Numbered from the stretch's first letter, positions 32,701-44,191 are shown. The stretch is 64,000 nucleotides of DNA from Oncomelania hupensis (GCA_036898135.1 CM072514.1:83736622-83800621); one strand, 5' to 3'. Made by a program: numbers and translations. The notes: generated by a model not told the origin, from the sequence alone.

Positions 32701-33327
32701 TGTTACGTTGAAACGCGAATGATAGTATGGCTGAAGCGTGTACGATAGATCTAATCGTTTCGTTTTGCAAAGTATTCAATAATGGAGTTTATTTACCTTT
32801 GATTTGAGTTTGCATTGTTGTTAGGAGAGGCTTTGTATAACGTTGATAATTTTCGTTAGTCGATATTGTTGGAGAATCTTCTGGATCCGTTTGTTTACTA
32901 GCGATCGAAGCTTCTTGATGGACGTAGATAATGGAGAACATTCTTTTGACATGTATGACGTAAGTCAGTGATGACGATCTTTTATTCGATTGGTGGCAGT
33001 GCGTCATCTCTACGGTATTCGAAATCTTTCCGGAAAAGAGAGAGGTTATTTAATCGTGTGCCGAATTGCTGTTGAGAGATAGTAAAGTTGTTGATAGTGA
33101 TTTGGAGAGTTGCTGTGAAAGTTGTTGAGTTGAGTTGAGAATTGTATGCAGTTGTTGGTGTGTGCTGAATAAAAGTGGAAAACTTCATACGTCGACTTTG
33201 TGACTTGTATGCTGTTTGGACGGGCTGTGTGAATAAACGAATCTGAGTTACACATCTATCAGGAATTCAAGCATCGGGGCTGAATCAGATACTGATAGAA
33301 AACACCATCATCGAACTGAGTGTAACA
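32701..33327 (+). repeat. 3' LTR
   Basis: Same length and, where compared by eye, same sequence as the 5' LTR. It ends GTGTAACA directly before the target duplication GATTG. Confidence 0.95.
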
Positions 33328-33478
33328 GATTGATAGAACATATTATGGACGAGAAAGAACAAATGAGAATGACAGAAACAGTGGTAATTTGAAGCACCAC
33401 ATTTCCACACAGTGGATATACTATTTATTTTAAAAAAACAACAACAACAACAAAAAAACGGCACCCCCACGGGTGTAC
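33328..33478 (-). mobile_element. Rep-D copy 4, 5' part
   Basis: Continues the Rep-D copy broken at 27685: GATTGATAGAACA, ATGAGAATGACAG.AACAGTGG, then GGCACCCCCACGGG at its 5' end. Confidence 0.85.
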
Positions 33479-33789
33479 TCCCAGCATGCAATATAGGTCA
33501 CGATTAGCAACGATAATGGCTCCAGTGATCTTGACCTTTGCGGTAGAACAAATAATTATGATGAGACTGGAGGCAGGACACTAACCTAGGCAATGTTCCT
33601 ATGATGTTTGGTCAAAATCTGTTCAGCTGTTCCTGAAGTATGACTTCCAACGGACCGACAGACAGACCGGCCGACCGACATTTTTGCTGTTTCTGATTCC
33701 CGACTGTGTGAAAGTATTTTCAGATATGTTTGGAAGTATAAAAACACCCCAAAAGCAATCAAACCAACAACAAAAACAACAACAGTCAC
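33479..33789. other. no recognisable feature
   Basis: Nothing beyond short (CAA)n and CCGAC-rich words. Confidence 0.4.
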
Positions 33790-33830
33790 AACAACAACTA
33801 CTACTACTACATCTGCTGCTGCTGCTGCTG

Positions 33831-33881
<51 letters not shown>

Positions 33882-33882
33882 T

Positions 33883-33952
<70 letters not shown>

Positions 33953-33955
33953 GGA
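33790..33955. repeat. (CTA)n with (CTG)n block
   Basis: ACA/ACT triplets, seven CTG near 33812-33830, then about 40 CTA units. Confidence 0.97.
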
Positions 33956-34560
33956 ACCTTTTTAGATAGAGAAGGCTTGATGGGTCTCGGAAACACTGTA
34001 AGCAGAAAGACTATGCTTGGCTTGTTACGACTGGCACAGCAACTATTTATACCTTACTAATTGGGAATGAAGCAAAGTAGTAAACCATTTTGGATCACAG
34101 AGAGAGACAGAGAGAGACATAGAGAGTCAGATAGACAAACAGACAGACAGAATAACAAGGGATTTTTTCAAGAACGAAGCGGCTTATCCCACAAACACAG
34201 CGCCAGTAAACAAGTCTGCTTCATTGTCGATACTGCACGGCCCAAGATTATACACATTACGTCACAACCAAAGGCAACCAAAGGTCAGGGTCGACCGACA
34301 TCGGCAGATTAACAACACGTCAAACTGTAAACATTGGAGTGTTGATTAATTACACTGTTATTACACATAGTAAACTGATCACTGAAGCCTGCATGCCGGT
34401 ATAAACCGATAAACACATTAATAAAATAAATCAACGCGACACTAACGTGGGAGGTAGTAAAGTTTTTGTGTGTGAGAAATTGGGATCTGAAACTCCGTGT
34501 AATTAATGTGAGGCCTTGTCCAAGGGACGAAGATTACACCTTTGAGCGTTACCAATTCTT
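33956..34560. other. no recognisable gene
   Basis: GA- and CAGA-rich words at 34095-34148. Otherwise nothing recognised. Confidence 0.4.
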
Positions 34561-34677
34561 TTCAAATTTTTTATTTATTTATTTATTTATTTATAAGGCG
34601 CTTTCCCTCGCAGAGATCAAAGCGCACACATACACCCACACACACCATGTGTACTGCACAGACACACACACAAATAG

Positions 34678-34710
<33 letters not shown>

Positions 34711-34712
34711 CG
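34561..34712 (-). repeat. (TTTA)n, GCGC tail and polyA
   Basis: (TTTA)n at 34567-34592 is followed by TAAGGCGCTTTCCCTCGC, a minus-strand SINE/LINE-type tail, and a 30-base A run at 34681-34710. Confidence 0.6.
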
Positions 34713-35652
34713 TTTTAATTGTATGTGGCAGTAAAAAGGTATGTCTTCAACATTTTCTTAAAGGAGTTATAGGATGTCGCATTACACTCTGTTTTATATC
34801 TGTCGGCCATTACACTCTGTTTTATAAGCGAAACAAAAGGGTAAAGCAGCCAATCAACATCCATGTTTCACAACACGTGATCTATACTAGCAAATCAGAT
34901 GGTGGTGCTTATCATTCATGTGTCAAAGAGAAAATGAAAAAGTATAGTGGATACAGATTCTAATCAAATGTACTAGTTTTTGGAAAATAACAGGGTCTAC
35001 CATAATCATAGGTAAGAAGTTTATTGGTCATACTTTATTAGGAACCATCGAGGAGTAGAATCTGATAATTCTTAAAGAAAATACACGGACTCAAACAACT
35101 GGCACCGGCCTAGCACCAACGTGGTGACAAATTTGAGGTATAAATAATCGACCCGGTTCCCACCCGGTGCGAACATATTTATAATCAATGGAGAAAGACG
35201 AGAGTCGGTTTTTTAGCAACCCGAAACGCTTAAGATCAGCGCTCCCTATGAGTCGGACAGCTGCACCGATTTAACACCATTTTCTCTGACCTATCCGAAC
35301 TGTCAACAAAAATCTCTGTGTAATTTTCCCATTCAACTTTTTCTTCCATGTTTACGCCCGGTGCAGACATACTGTAATCAATGCATAAAAATTCACAGTA
35401 AGAGTTGAAACGCCGGTTAAAAAAAAATTGTTAAAAATTCAGAAGTACTGTTTGGATATAAAATGATGATTTTGTTACTACGCCTTCCACAGTGGAGGCG
35501 GCCCAGAATTTCTTGATGAAAAGGAACAATAAAGTGTACAAAATATTAAAATCAATATAAAATGTCTTCCTTGGATTGGCCGTATTTTATTGTATTACAT
35601 CAATACTCTGTTCTTCTAATTTTGACATAATAATTGGCAATCCAAACAAAAT
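34713..35652. other. no gene recognised; internal direct similarity
   Basis: Two segments about 195 bp apart share CCCGGTGC(G/A)(A/G)ACATA and TAATCAATG (35163 and 35357). I cannot assign a family. Confidence 0.35.
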
Positions 35653-36006
35653 ATGTGGTACAAAAATTTTCCTGAACACGAACAATTAACGTTCGAAGAA
35701 TATTTTGTACAGCAAAAAAGTAAACACCTTGTAGTACGTCAATTTGAATGGTTTGTTATGCTCCAATCTGCGGAGTTCTCATTCTTATCTTATCAGCACA
35801 TAGCAGAGACTATATGCGATAAAACAAACCAACATCATGTACAAATAAAAACAGGTGTTTACTATTTTGCAAGCTTCTCATTAAAAGGTATCGAACCAAA
35901 ATATCTTTTTCTTTATCAACCAGATCAGCACACTCAGACAAAAAAAATTGTGGACAGAAAAGGATTTATCACATGCAAAGCACCACTGTGGTTCTTCTCA
36001 TTTTAA
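35653..36006 (+). CDS. hypothetical 117-residue open frame
   Basis: ATG at 35653 to TAA at 36004-36006. The predicted protein is not low-complexity: it is aromatic-rich (MWYKNFPEHEQLTFEEYF, QFEWFVMLQSAEFSFLSYQ) and lysine-rich near its end. I recognise no motif, signal peptide or membrane segment. No TATA box, splice site or polyadenylation signal stands out. It could be a small gene, an exon read through, or a decayed transposon ORF. Confidence 0.2.
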   Translation: MWYKNFPEHEQLTFEEYFVQQKSKHLVVRQFEWFVMLQSAEFSFLSYQHIAETICDKTNQHHVQIKTGVYYFASFSLKGIEPKYLFLYQPDQHTQTKKIVDRKGFITCKAPLWFFSF

Positions 36007-36419
36007 AAGGAAACTATGGGTGACATAAGTCTGCCTAATATGAAGGCGAGCCAAAACATTTTCTTTTTTGCGGGTGACGCAAAGTTAGGCAAAGCAGCAG
36101 ACAAATCTGGAAGAATTTGAAATAATTTGTAATTGATTTGATTAGACCATTCGGTCTGCCACAGCCGTTTACAATAGGAGCCAGTCATACAACGCAGGTC
36201 AGAGTATGGAACAAATTGAAAAATCTTTGAAGGGAAATCTAGATGCAGGGCTTATTTAGCCGCATTTCCCACTGCAATATTGCCGCGGATGCCCATGTGA
36301 CTAGCTACTCACACAAAAACTATCTTGTTACACTCAGAAACAAGTTGTGTGTGGACGTAATGTGTCTATGCCAGAAAATGGTGCGATATCTTTCTCGTGG
36401 AAAGAGCCTGAAGTGCTGA
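36007..36419. other. no recognisable feature
   Basis: Nothing recognised. Confidence 0.4.
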
Positions 36420-37020
36420 CATTGAATCAGACATGATTAAAAATGAGGATCGTTTAGAAGTTCTCTCGAGGATCGCACAAACAATTGCTGCCCTGATGAG
36501 GTTGAAGCCTATTTGGAAAGACAGGACCATCAGTCTACATTCCAAGGTACGGGTGCAGCGCTCCCTTGTCATCTCCATCATCCTATAAGCTTGCGAAACA
36601 TGGACCTTCACAGCAGATCCACAATGAAGAATACAAAGCATGGAGATGAGGTGCTACAGAAGTCTTCTGGGTATGTCCTATACCCAGCATATCACCACGA
36701 ACGAAGTCCGACAGTCCATCACACAAGCCATTGGACTACACGATGACATGCTCACAGAGGTGAAGAAACGGAAACTCCGATGGTATGACCACGTCACCAG
36801 AGCATCAGGCCTTGCAAAGACCATCCTTCAAGGCACGGTGCAAGGAGGCAGAAGAAGAGGGAGACAGAAAAAGAGGTGGGAGGACAACATTCGAGAATGG
36901 ACTGGCTTGACACTGAGCGAAGCCATGATGGTTGCTGAGGACCGAGAAAGATTGAGTACGCTGGTTAAACGATTATCTGTGGTGCCCCAACGACCTTCGA
37001 GTTACGGGCTAGGATAGGAT
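36420..37020 (+). pseudogene. RTE-like LINE, 5'-truncated copy
   Basis: Reading starts around EDRLEVLSRIAQTIAAL and passes through LKPIWKDRTISLHSKV and ACETWTFTADP (with stop codons between). An open stretch from 36640 to 37016 then carries CYRSLLGMSYTQHIT, KKRKLRWYDHVTRA and KKRWEDNIREWTGL. Same family as 22972-23408 but longer at its 5' side. It ends GGATAGGATAAG. The RT catalytic domain is missing. Confidence 0.8.
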
Positions 37021-37855
37021 AAGATTGCAATGTCAACAACCAGTGATAAGAGAACTAACCAAAAGATGTAATTAAAGAAAGAAAATAAAGAAAAGAATTA
37101 AAATAATAATATTAAAAAAATTAAATAAATAAAACATTTTAAAAATAAATGTGACCAAGCAAACGCGATCTTATTAGCATCGTATAGTTAGTTACTCCTC
37201 GTTGTCAACTGCCTATTTCAAAAGGAAGGAAGAAAGAAAGAATATATATATAAAGTGAAAGGAATAAATAAATAAAATAGAAATGTGAGATAGGTTATGG
37301 TTTATTTTGTCTCTTTCTCCCTTTTTCTCTCTCTTTTACTCTCTAACATACTAGTCTCTCTCTCTCACACACACACAAACTGCGCACACACACCCCTACA
37401 AACACAAATACTCTTTTTTATCTCCCTCTCTCACTCTCATTGGCAGTATCACACGCACACTGTCTTTCTCTACACACACACACATGTACAAACACACATA
37501 AACAATAATTATATGAACAGGAAGACTCGAAAAGGGGACTTAACCGACCCGATCCGACTCGACCCGGAAGAATGTTTTGGGATAATGAGTTTTGAAACGG
37601 ATACTTTTCTCGTTTGCAGTCAAACTAAAAATACAATATATCTCTCGCACTTTTCAAAACAAATGTTGAGGTTGATATTTCGCAAGAATGAAAACTAGAA
37701 CCTTGGAAATGAGGTTAGAAAGGTTAAAATTTACGTGCACTGAACAGGTCAATGAAGAGTTGACCGGGTGGTGTTAGTGGGGGAGAGGGGAGGTGGGGTA
37801 AGGGTGGGTGAGAAAATGACAGGTGGGTAGAGAGAAGAGCAGTGGGAAGAGGAAG
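37021..37855. other. low-complexity, no gene
   Basis: A-rich AAAT/AAGA words to 37275, CA/CT-rich DNA at 37320-37500 and G-rich DNA at 37760-37855. Confidence 0.5.
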
Positions 37856-38035
37856 GGGTTAATTTATTTATTATTTTATCATTTTTATATAGCGCGTTTT
37901 CAGCTCAAGAAAAACGCTCAAGGCGCTGGCCGATACAGGATTCATTCAAACCGCCGGAGGCGCCCAACTTGCTGCCTTGGGCGCACAGTCGACGCTGAGA
38001 TGACTGAGCACTACCAGGCATGGGGAGGGAAGGGA
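37856..38035 (-). mobile_element. SINE family 2, 3' half
   Basis: TTTTTATATAGCGCGTTTTC, AAGGCGCTGGCCGATACAGG and GCGCACAGTCGACGCTGAG are complements of the SINE2 tail. Confidence 0.8.
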
Positions 38036-38080
38036 GGGAGGGTAGGGAGAATGGAAAACTATACACTGCAACAACCCTTA

Positions 38081-38397
38081 GGGTACGTTCATGCTAAACC
38101 CGGCAATTTGACGTCGGCTGCCGCCGGCCACTGGTTGGAATCTGTGGTTATGCCCTTTTCTTCTTTCCCACCATGAAAACCGGCGATGCACGTTCATGCT
38201 GCAGCCAGTTGCCGTCAGCCAGCAAAATGCTTTGTCGCATGTCACAAAAAAAAACGGCTGGCTGGTCAAAGCGCCATCTTTGTATACAAAGTAAAGTGTG
38301 GCAGCAATTCGCCGGACAGCAACTTCGGGCTCTACCGTGAACACTGGTGACGGCAACTGGCTGACGGCAACTTGCCGGGCTTAGCATGAACGTAGCC
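38081..38397. mobile_element. Harbinger-like MITE, 317 bp
   Basis: Terminal inverted repeats of ~30 bp: left GGGTACGTTCATGCTAAACC, right the complement of GGCTACGTTCATGCTAAGCC. TTA flanks both ends (38078-38080, 38398-38400). Internal words (CAGCCAGTTGCCGTCAGCC and its complement) extend the symmetry. A TTA target site fits PIF/Harbinger; no transposase is present. Confidence 0.75.
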
Positions 38398-38439
38398 TTA
38401 GACTGATAGCTACAGTAAGCTGGCCAGTGCTGCCAGCCG

Positions 38440-38525
38440 ATGTTCATGTCCGGGCCACCGGGAATCGAACCCGCAGCCTTTGTAACACGAACTCTCCGCT
38501 CTACCAACTGAGCTATGGACAACCA
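38440..38525 (-). mobile_element. tRNA-like sequence, minus strand
   Basis: CGGGAATCGAACCCGCAGC is the complement of a T-arm, and CTCTACCAACTGAGCTATGG that of a D-arm. Loop spacing is tRNA-like but the acceptor ends pair poorly. A tRNA-derived SINE or tRNA pseudogene is likelier than a working gene. Confidence 0.55.
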
Positions 38526-39416
38526 GGCGCCTTTCCAACGAGGATGTAACAGTAAAGATGAAAGGAACAAAAAGAAGCTACTTATAAAACATGCACACAA
38601 ACACCTCACATAAAGTTTACATACTGCTAAGTCATGATGCGGAAGTTTTGACAACGAAATTCCGGTATTCCCACCCCCCCACCCCCACCCCACCCCCACC
38701 CCCACCCCCTATCCCGCGTCACCCCATCCCCAAATCTGAATACATCCCAAATCTGATTAAAAGAAGGAAGAAAAAGAGAACAGATGGGAAGAATTGAAGA
38801 AAAAGAAGTTCGGTATGGATACATACATGTAGAAGTCTTGGAGAGAGAAAACTTTTTTCTGGGGGGGAGGGGGAGGGAGGGAGGGAGAGAGAAAGGGCGG
38901 GGTGGGGTGGAGGGTGGACGAGGGGGTTGGGGATACAATGCTATGTAGCAGATTACAACTCAGTTATGTGTTTTGTGTGAATAAATTTGCTGGCATTGTC
39001 CATGTATGAATGTCTATGTTATGTGTTCACTATAACTGCTATTAGAAGGCCAACTGTGAGTGAGAATAAAACAAAAGAAAAAGCGGAATCTGGACTGACG
39101 TATGCATGCAACCTTCTAGAATTCTCTATCATAACTTCTACATGGTAAATTCAGTTCATGAATTAATAAGATTCATTCACACAAAACACATAACTGAGTT
39201 GTAATCAGCCACAGCTAGTCGTCAGAGAAGGTTATTTATCGAAATACTAGGCCTACTTCTTCCGCATAGAATTAATGGCCGCCTTTTGATAACAGATAAG
39301 CCACTGTCCCAGCGGAAGTAGTGGCCACCGGAAGTTCTGACTTTGAGGATATCTCCACAGTTTTACAAAACAGGAAGTAGAAGATAACGTGAGACGACGA
39401 AGAAGAACAATACAAG
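38526..39416. other. no gene; C-rich and G-rich tracts
   Basis: (CCCCA)n at 38670-38712 and G-rich DNA at 38860-38930. The rest is not recognised. Confidence 0.45.
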
Positions 39417-39536
39417 TCACCTGGGAACCAGTACTTGGGCGCCTCGGGCGGTTTGAGTTAGATCCTGTATCGGCCAGCGCCCTGAGCAGCTCTTGAGATG
39501 GTAAAGCGCTATACAAGCGCGATGAAATAAATAAAT
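39417..39536 (+). mobile_element. SINE family 2, 3' tail
   Basis: GGGCGCCTCGGGCGGTTTGAG, CGGCCAGCGCC and AAGCGCTATACAAGCGCG with a short (AAAT)n end. Confidence 0.8.
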
Positions 39537-39621
39537 CACGTGGTTTTGTTTGTTGTTGCTGCCATTACAACGCCTCGTTACACTGCAAGCCCTACTTATA
39601 TCACAGTGTGGAGCAGGGTGT

Positions 39622-39654
<33 letters not shown>

Positions 39655-40218
39655 TGTGTGTGTTTGTGTGTGAAAACCTCTACCCGGATGTCTGGCCACG
39701 AAAGTTCTGGTATTAAAAGGGTATCAAGTAGTGAAGCTCATCTGGAGAAAATGGAGAAGAGAGAGAAACGATGTTAAGAGTGTGTACAGTTAAAAAAATT
39801 CGGAACGATCAAAGATTAAAAAAAAAAAATCCAAACAGACAGCTTTGTTTCACGATAAAAGCGGATACAGCAGGATGTGCAATCCAAAAGATGTGGGTTG
39901 AGAGAATTGGATGAGAGGGGAGGGGGTAAGGGGAGGGCATAGGAAAAAGAACTGATATAAATCTATATTCACAGATCAAACTTCGAAAGAATTATTGTGG
40001 TGAAGGATTTTCACTAGGAAAAAGTCCGCAAGAATCGTACGCAGATTAGGCTTTCTCAAAACGGATAGCTTTGGAAGACGAAATGGGTTACAGCGGGTAC
40101 AGCAGGATGGATCGTCAAACAAATATGGATTGATGAGGAGAGAAAGGGGGGGCGGCGAGGGGGGAGGAATGGGAGGGGGAAGGGTTATGGGGATGGGGGA
40201 ATGGGAAGGGGGAATGAG
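39537..40218. other. no gene; (GC)n(GT)n at 39618-39670
   Basis: A CG alternating block precedes TG dinucleotides, a potential Z-DNA tract. Otherwise nothing recognised. Confidence 0.5.
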
Positions 40219-40272
40219 ACGAGAGAGAGAGAGAGAGAGAGAGAGGGCGGGGGGGGGGGGGGGGGGGGGGGA
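40219..40272. repeat. (GA)n and polyG
   Basis: GA dinucleotides followed by about 25 G with one C. Confidence 0.9.
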
Positions 40273-40811
40273 CAGGGTTAATACGTAGGCCTACAGGGGT
40301 GACATCGGAAGACGCAACAAGGGGGTTCTGAACACGGATAGATCTAGCAAGTTCTGACAAGAGAATCCAAGTCACTGTTGTGAGTAAACGATTTCCAAAT
40401 ATGAAACTATTATACTTCCTTTCTTCAGGACAGATAAACGTGACGTGAACAGAAAATTAATCAGTTATTTTTTTATTTATTTATATATTTATCACAGGCA
40501 ATTTAATATCGCTCGTACGTCTAACACCTCCATTGCGCGGAAGATGAAAACGAGCCATTTTCACATTTTTATGGTCGGAACTGAGGTAAGGGGATTATAA
40601 TATTTACAAAATGTGGTCAAATAATTGGTGTTGTGCGTTAATGTAATTTTCCTTTAGTTCAGTATTTTCCAAATAATTATGACCATTTAAACAACATTTA
40701 ACCTCTCAACGATCATACCGGGAAGAAGTGCGGAGTTCCGGTATTTCGAAGAAAAAAAAAGGGGGATAATTGTTGACACCGACAGTGATCCTAATATATA
40801 ATATATAATAT
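40273..40811. other. no recognisable feature
   Basis: Nothing recognised. Confidence 0.4.
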
Positions 40812-40980
40812 GTATATACATTTATTTAATCGTCTTTGCATAGCGTTTTTTCAGCTCAATAAGGGCTCAAGGCGCTGGCCTATACAGGATTTAACTCAAA
40901 CCGCCCGATATAATAAATACAGCCCAATATAATAAACACCGCCCGATATAATAAATACCGCCCCATATAATAATTACTGT
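40812..40980 (-). mobile_element. SINE2 tail and a ~20-bp tandem repeat grown from it
   Basis: 40820-40905 is the complement of the SINE2 tail (AAGGCGCTGGCC, TTAACTCAAACCGCCCG). Directly after, CCGCCCGATATAATAAATA repeats about four times, starting with the SINE's own ACCGCCCG word. Confidence 0.65.
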
Positions 40981-41521
40981 TCAAGTCAAACACAAAACTA
41001 GCTCCGATCAGGGAAACAAAATTTAGGATCGTTATGAACAAGCTACACGCCACAGGACAGGTGAAAGGCGTGCATACACAAATAAACTGTGCCGTCACTG
41101 GAGCGCGCGGGATCGACTGGCAAACGCGTTGCGTGGTGCGACTAATGCAGATTGGCTACTGCTCGTACCAATATCAAACCAGGAAAAGACTTCCTTGACC
41201 TTTAACATTGGGAAAGAACAATCGCGAATGGAACTAAGGGAATAACACTACAAGGTTTGCTTATGAAGTGGCGGTGGTGGTGTTTTCTCACACCGTTTTA
41301 ATGTTCTACTGTGCTTCGATGAGTTTAGCTGTGAGGTTAACTGTGGTATCGTTTGGTATTAAGTTTGCTTGTGGTCCTTATCCGTCTCACAGTGGTCTGC
41401 TGGACCCTTTCAGCACCGTTTACCGATGTTTTTACAATAACATTGGATTCGATCTATAATAATTTATTAAAACAAAGTAAAGGAGTAATAACAAACGCAA
41501 GACAGTGTCAAAAGAGATCAA
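40981..41521. other. no recognisable feature
   Basis: Short frames only. Confidence 0.4.
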
Positions 41522-42092
41522 GGTGTAAAAAGGTCAGACGATATAACTGGTGTTAAAAGATCACACGATATTACTGGTGTTAAGAGGTCAGACGATATAA
41601 CTGGTGTTTAAAGGTCAGACGATATAACTGGTGTTAAAAGGTCAGACGATATAACGGGTGTTAAAAGGTCACACGATATAACTGGTGTTAAAAATCATAC
41701 GATATAACTGGTGTTAAAAGGTCAGACGATATAACTAGTGTTAAAAGGTCACACGATATAAGTGGTGTTAAAAGGTCACACGATATAACGGGTGTCAAAA
41801 GGTCACACCATATAACAGGTGTTGATATAACTGGTGTTAAAATGTCACCTGATATAACTGGTGTTAAAAGGTCACCTGATATAACTGGTGTTAAAAGGTA
41901 ACAGGATATAACTGGTGCTTAAATGTCACACGATATTAACTGGTGGTTAAAGGTCACACGATTTAACTGGTGTTAAAAGATTACACGATATAACTGGTGT
42001 TAAAAGGTCACACGTTCTTACTGGTGTTAAAAGGTCACACCATATAACAGGTGTTGATATAACTGGTGTTAAAAGGTCACACGATATAATTC
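41522..42092. repeat. 27-bp minisatellite
   Basis: About 20 units of GGTCACACGATATAACTGG plus TGTTAAAA, with GAC/CAC variants and a few shortened units (41820, 42055). A partial larger repeat is visible because the CATATAACAGGTGTTGAT variant recurs at 41810 and 42040. Confidence 0.95.
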
Positions 42093-42096
42093 GACC

Positions 42097-42099
<3 letters not shown>

Positions 42100-42161
<62 letters not shown>

Positions 42162-42200
42162 AGGATGCTATATACGCGCCTTTCCCCAAATCAATCAGGC
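42100..42200 (-). repeat. (AAT)n with GCGC retroposon tail
   Basis: AAT triplets to 42159, then GCTATATACGCGCCTTTCCCC, a minus-strand LINE/SINE tail. Confidence 0.6.
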
Positions 42201-42604
42201 TCAAAGACCTATAAGAATTTATGTTTGGGGAGGGGGAGCGGGGTGGGGGCTAGGTGTATGAGTGTGTGTGTGTGAGGGCGGGGTTGTGGGTGGAGAAGGT
42301 GGAGAGGGGCAAGCAAGTGTAGTGTAAAGTTCAACATTGTGTGCAGCAGCATACTAGAAGATGCAATAAGGGAAGAAAGATTCTGTAGCAATGGTATTGT
42401 GGGTTCTATAATAATATTGGATATGTTCTGTGTTTTATGTTACTTTTGAATGCCCCAAAAAGCAGAGGCAAATTGGAAACAATTGTTTATTTCTTTAAAA
42501 AAAAGTATTTCGACTCTCTCTCCAAATGTAACGAGATATTTTTAAAAATAAAAAAAACTCTTTCTTCAAGTCGTCGTCGTTTTGTTTCATGGACAAATGA
42601 AAAC
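42201..42604. other. no recognisable feature
   Basis: Nothing recognised. Confidence 0.4.
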
Positions 42605-42605
42605 G

Positions 42606-42669
<64 letters not shown>

Positions 42670-42670
42670 C
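42605..42670. repeat. (CAA)n microsatellite
   Basis: About 22 ACA/CAA triplets. Confidence 0.97.
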
Positions 42671-43309
42671 CTGTTTTAAGAGTTCCACTAAAATTATAAT
42701 TCCACCTTAATTATAAACCTCAAACTGTTTACTTCTGTATAGAGCATATTTCCTTTTTTCTGTTTTCTGTTGTTTTTTTTTTGTAAGTATAAAATATCCA
42801 AACGTTGTTGCTGCTAATTTGAAAAGAAAAGGTAATCATGTTTATCAAAATGTCGAACAGATTTTCAAAAACAAGTACCCCTTACACTCCCCTTTTCTCC
42901 CCCTCTCCTCCCCCCCCTTTCGCCCTCCCATTTTTTCCATCTCCATTCCCTTCTCTCTTTCTCCCCAACCATCACAATACTCTAGCTCCCTCTCCTTCTC
43001 ATTCCGTACCCCGCCCCCCTCCGCCCTATCCAAGGCAAATCAGTCATAGAAACGCCCTGTGATTGTGTGACTGTTTACGATATTTACTATTTCTTGTTCT
43101 TGTTCTTCTTCTTCTATATTCCCCCCCCCCCAACACACACACAGGTAAATACTAAAAGTCATAAACCAGAAGTCATTAAAATACGTGTTTCAAGGATATA
43201 ATAGGGACACAACATTGTATGGTAGGGAAAATTCTATGATCTTGACGGTGTCGGCCAATCTTTCCCTTCTTTGTTTCTCTGTGTGTGTGGGTGTGTGTGT
43301 TGTGGGCAT
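42671..43309. other. no gene; pyrimidine-rich block
   Basis: 42880-43030 is C/T-rich. A (TG)n run at 43280-43302 borders the MITE that follows. Confidence 0.5.
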
Positions 43310-43571
43310 GTAGAAACGACGTTCTGATGACACACGCATGAAACTTCACATGGTTTCTTTTGACTTTTTTGGAAGGCCGCACTATTTTGACGTCAAAATA
43401 GTGCTCCGTTGAGTTACAGCTGTTTTATCATTAGGGTTAGGTTAAGGGTTAGGGTTTGGGTTAGGGATAGCTTAAAAAAATCGAAAATGCCAAAATAATG
43501 TCAAAGAAATGGAAAGTGTGTCAAAATAATGTCTGTTTTTTGCACAACAGTCATCAGAACGTCAGTTTTAC
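43310..43571 (-). mobile_element. MITE-like element carrying TTAGGG tract, copy 1
   Basis: Left end GTAGAAACGACGTTCTGATGA; the right end is its imperfect complement (TCATCAGAACGTCAGTTTTAC). Inside are TTTTGACGTCAAAATA and a degenerate telomere-like tract (ATTAGGGTTAGGTTAAGGG ...). TG dinucleotides flank both ends. A related element in the opposite internal orientation lies at 51411-51663. Confidence 0.7.
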
Positions 43572-43575
43572 AAAA

Positions 43576-43576
<1 letters not shown>

Positions 43577-43622
<46 letters not shown>
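43577..43622. repeat. (TG)n microsatellite
   Basis: About 20 TG units right of the MITE. Confidence 0.95.
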
Positions 43623-43814
43623 TGTATGTGTGTGCGTGTGGATGATTGATCAGGTCATGTCTTATCGGTCGTAGGTGTAACAGGTCGTGTTTAGTTTTGA
43701 GATAAGAGCTATCAATCATGTCTTCAAACCTTTCAGTAAAAGCTAGTTCAAACTGAAATGTTATCATGTCTGTGGGGACCGTCTGCTGTGCTGCTCTGTC
43801 TGTCCGTTTTCTCA

Positions 43815-44191
43815 GTCTTCTTCTTCTTCTTCTTCTTCTTCTTCTTCTTCTTCTTCTTCTTCTTCCTCTTCCTTCTCTTCTCCTTCCACTTCTTTTCTTC
43901 TTAAAACTGTCTCCTGTATCTTCGGCAACCAGCAATTTTCCTTTTTATCTGAATAAAGATGTGTTGACCTTACTGCACCTTTTCTACTATTACTGCTTCT
44001 TCTTCATCACCATCGTCTTCCTCACCTTCTCTTGTTCCTTCTCCTCCTCCGTCTCTTCCTCTTCCTCCTCCTCCTCCTTCTTCTTCTTCTTCTTCTTCGA
44101 CTCCGTCGGTTTTACTTTCTTCACTTTTATTTGAAAAGTAAAGCGTAAACTTACAATGCTACCACATGTGACTGTCATTCCGACACACTGT

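Larger units (their letters stand above)
27686..33327 (+). mobile_element. Gmr1-like Ty3/gypsy LTR retrotransposon, RT-deleted
   Basis: A 5,642-bp element with 627-bp LTRs (27686-28312 and 32701-33327; offset 5,015) beginning TGTTACG and ending GTGTAACA. A 5-bp target duplication GATTG flanks it (27681-27685, 33328-33332). I found no difference between the LTRs by eye. Internal order is gag, protease, integrase, then remnants of reverse transcriptase, the reverse of the usual Ty3/gypsy order and typical of Gmr1-type elements. Most of RT and essentially all of RNase H are missing, and two frame changes interrupt pol. The element is therefore non-autonomous, yet it inserted recently into a Rep-D copy. 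Confidence 0.92.

Noticed and set aside
43434..43470. True interstitial telomere from a chromosome fusion
   Set aside because: The tract is short and degenerate and sits at the same place in a second MITE-like copy at 51.4 kb.
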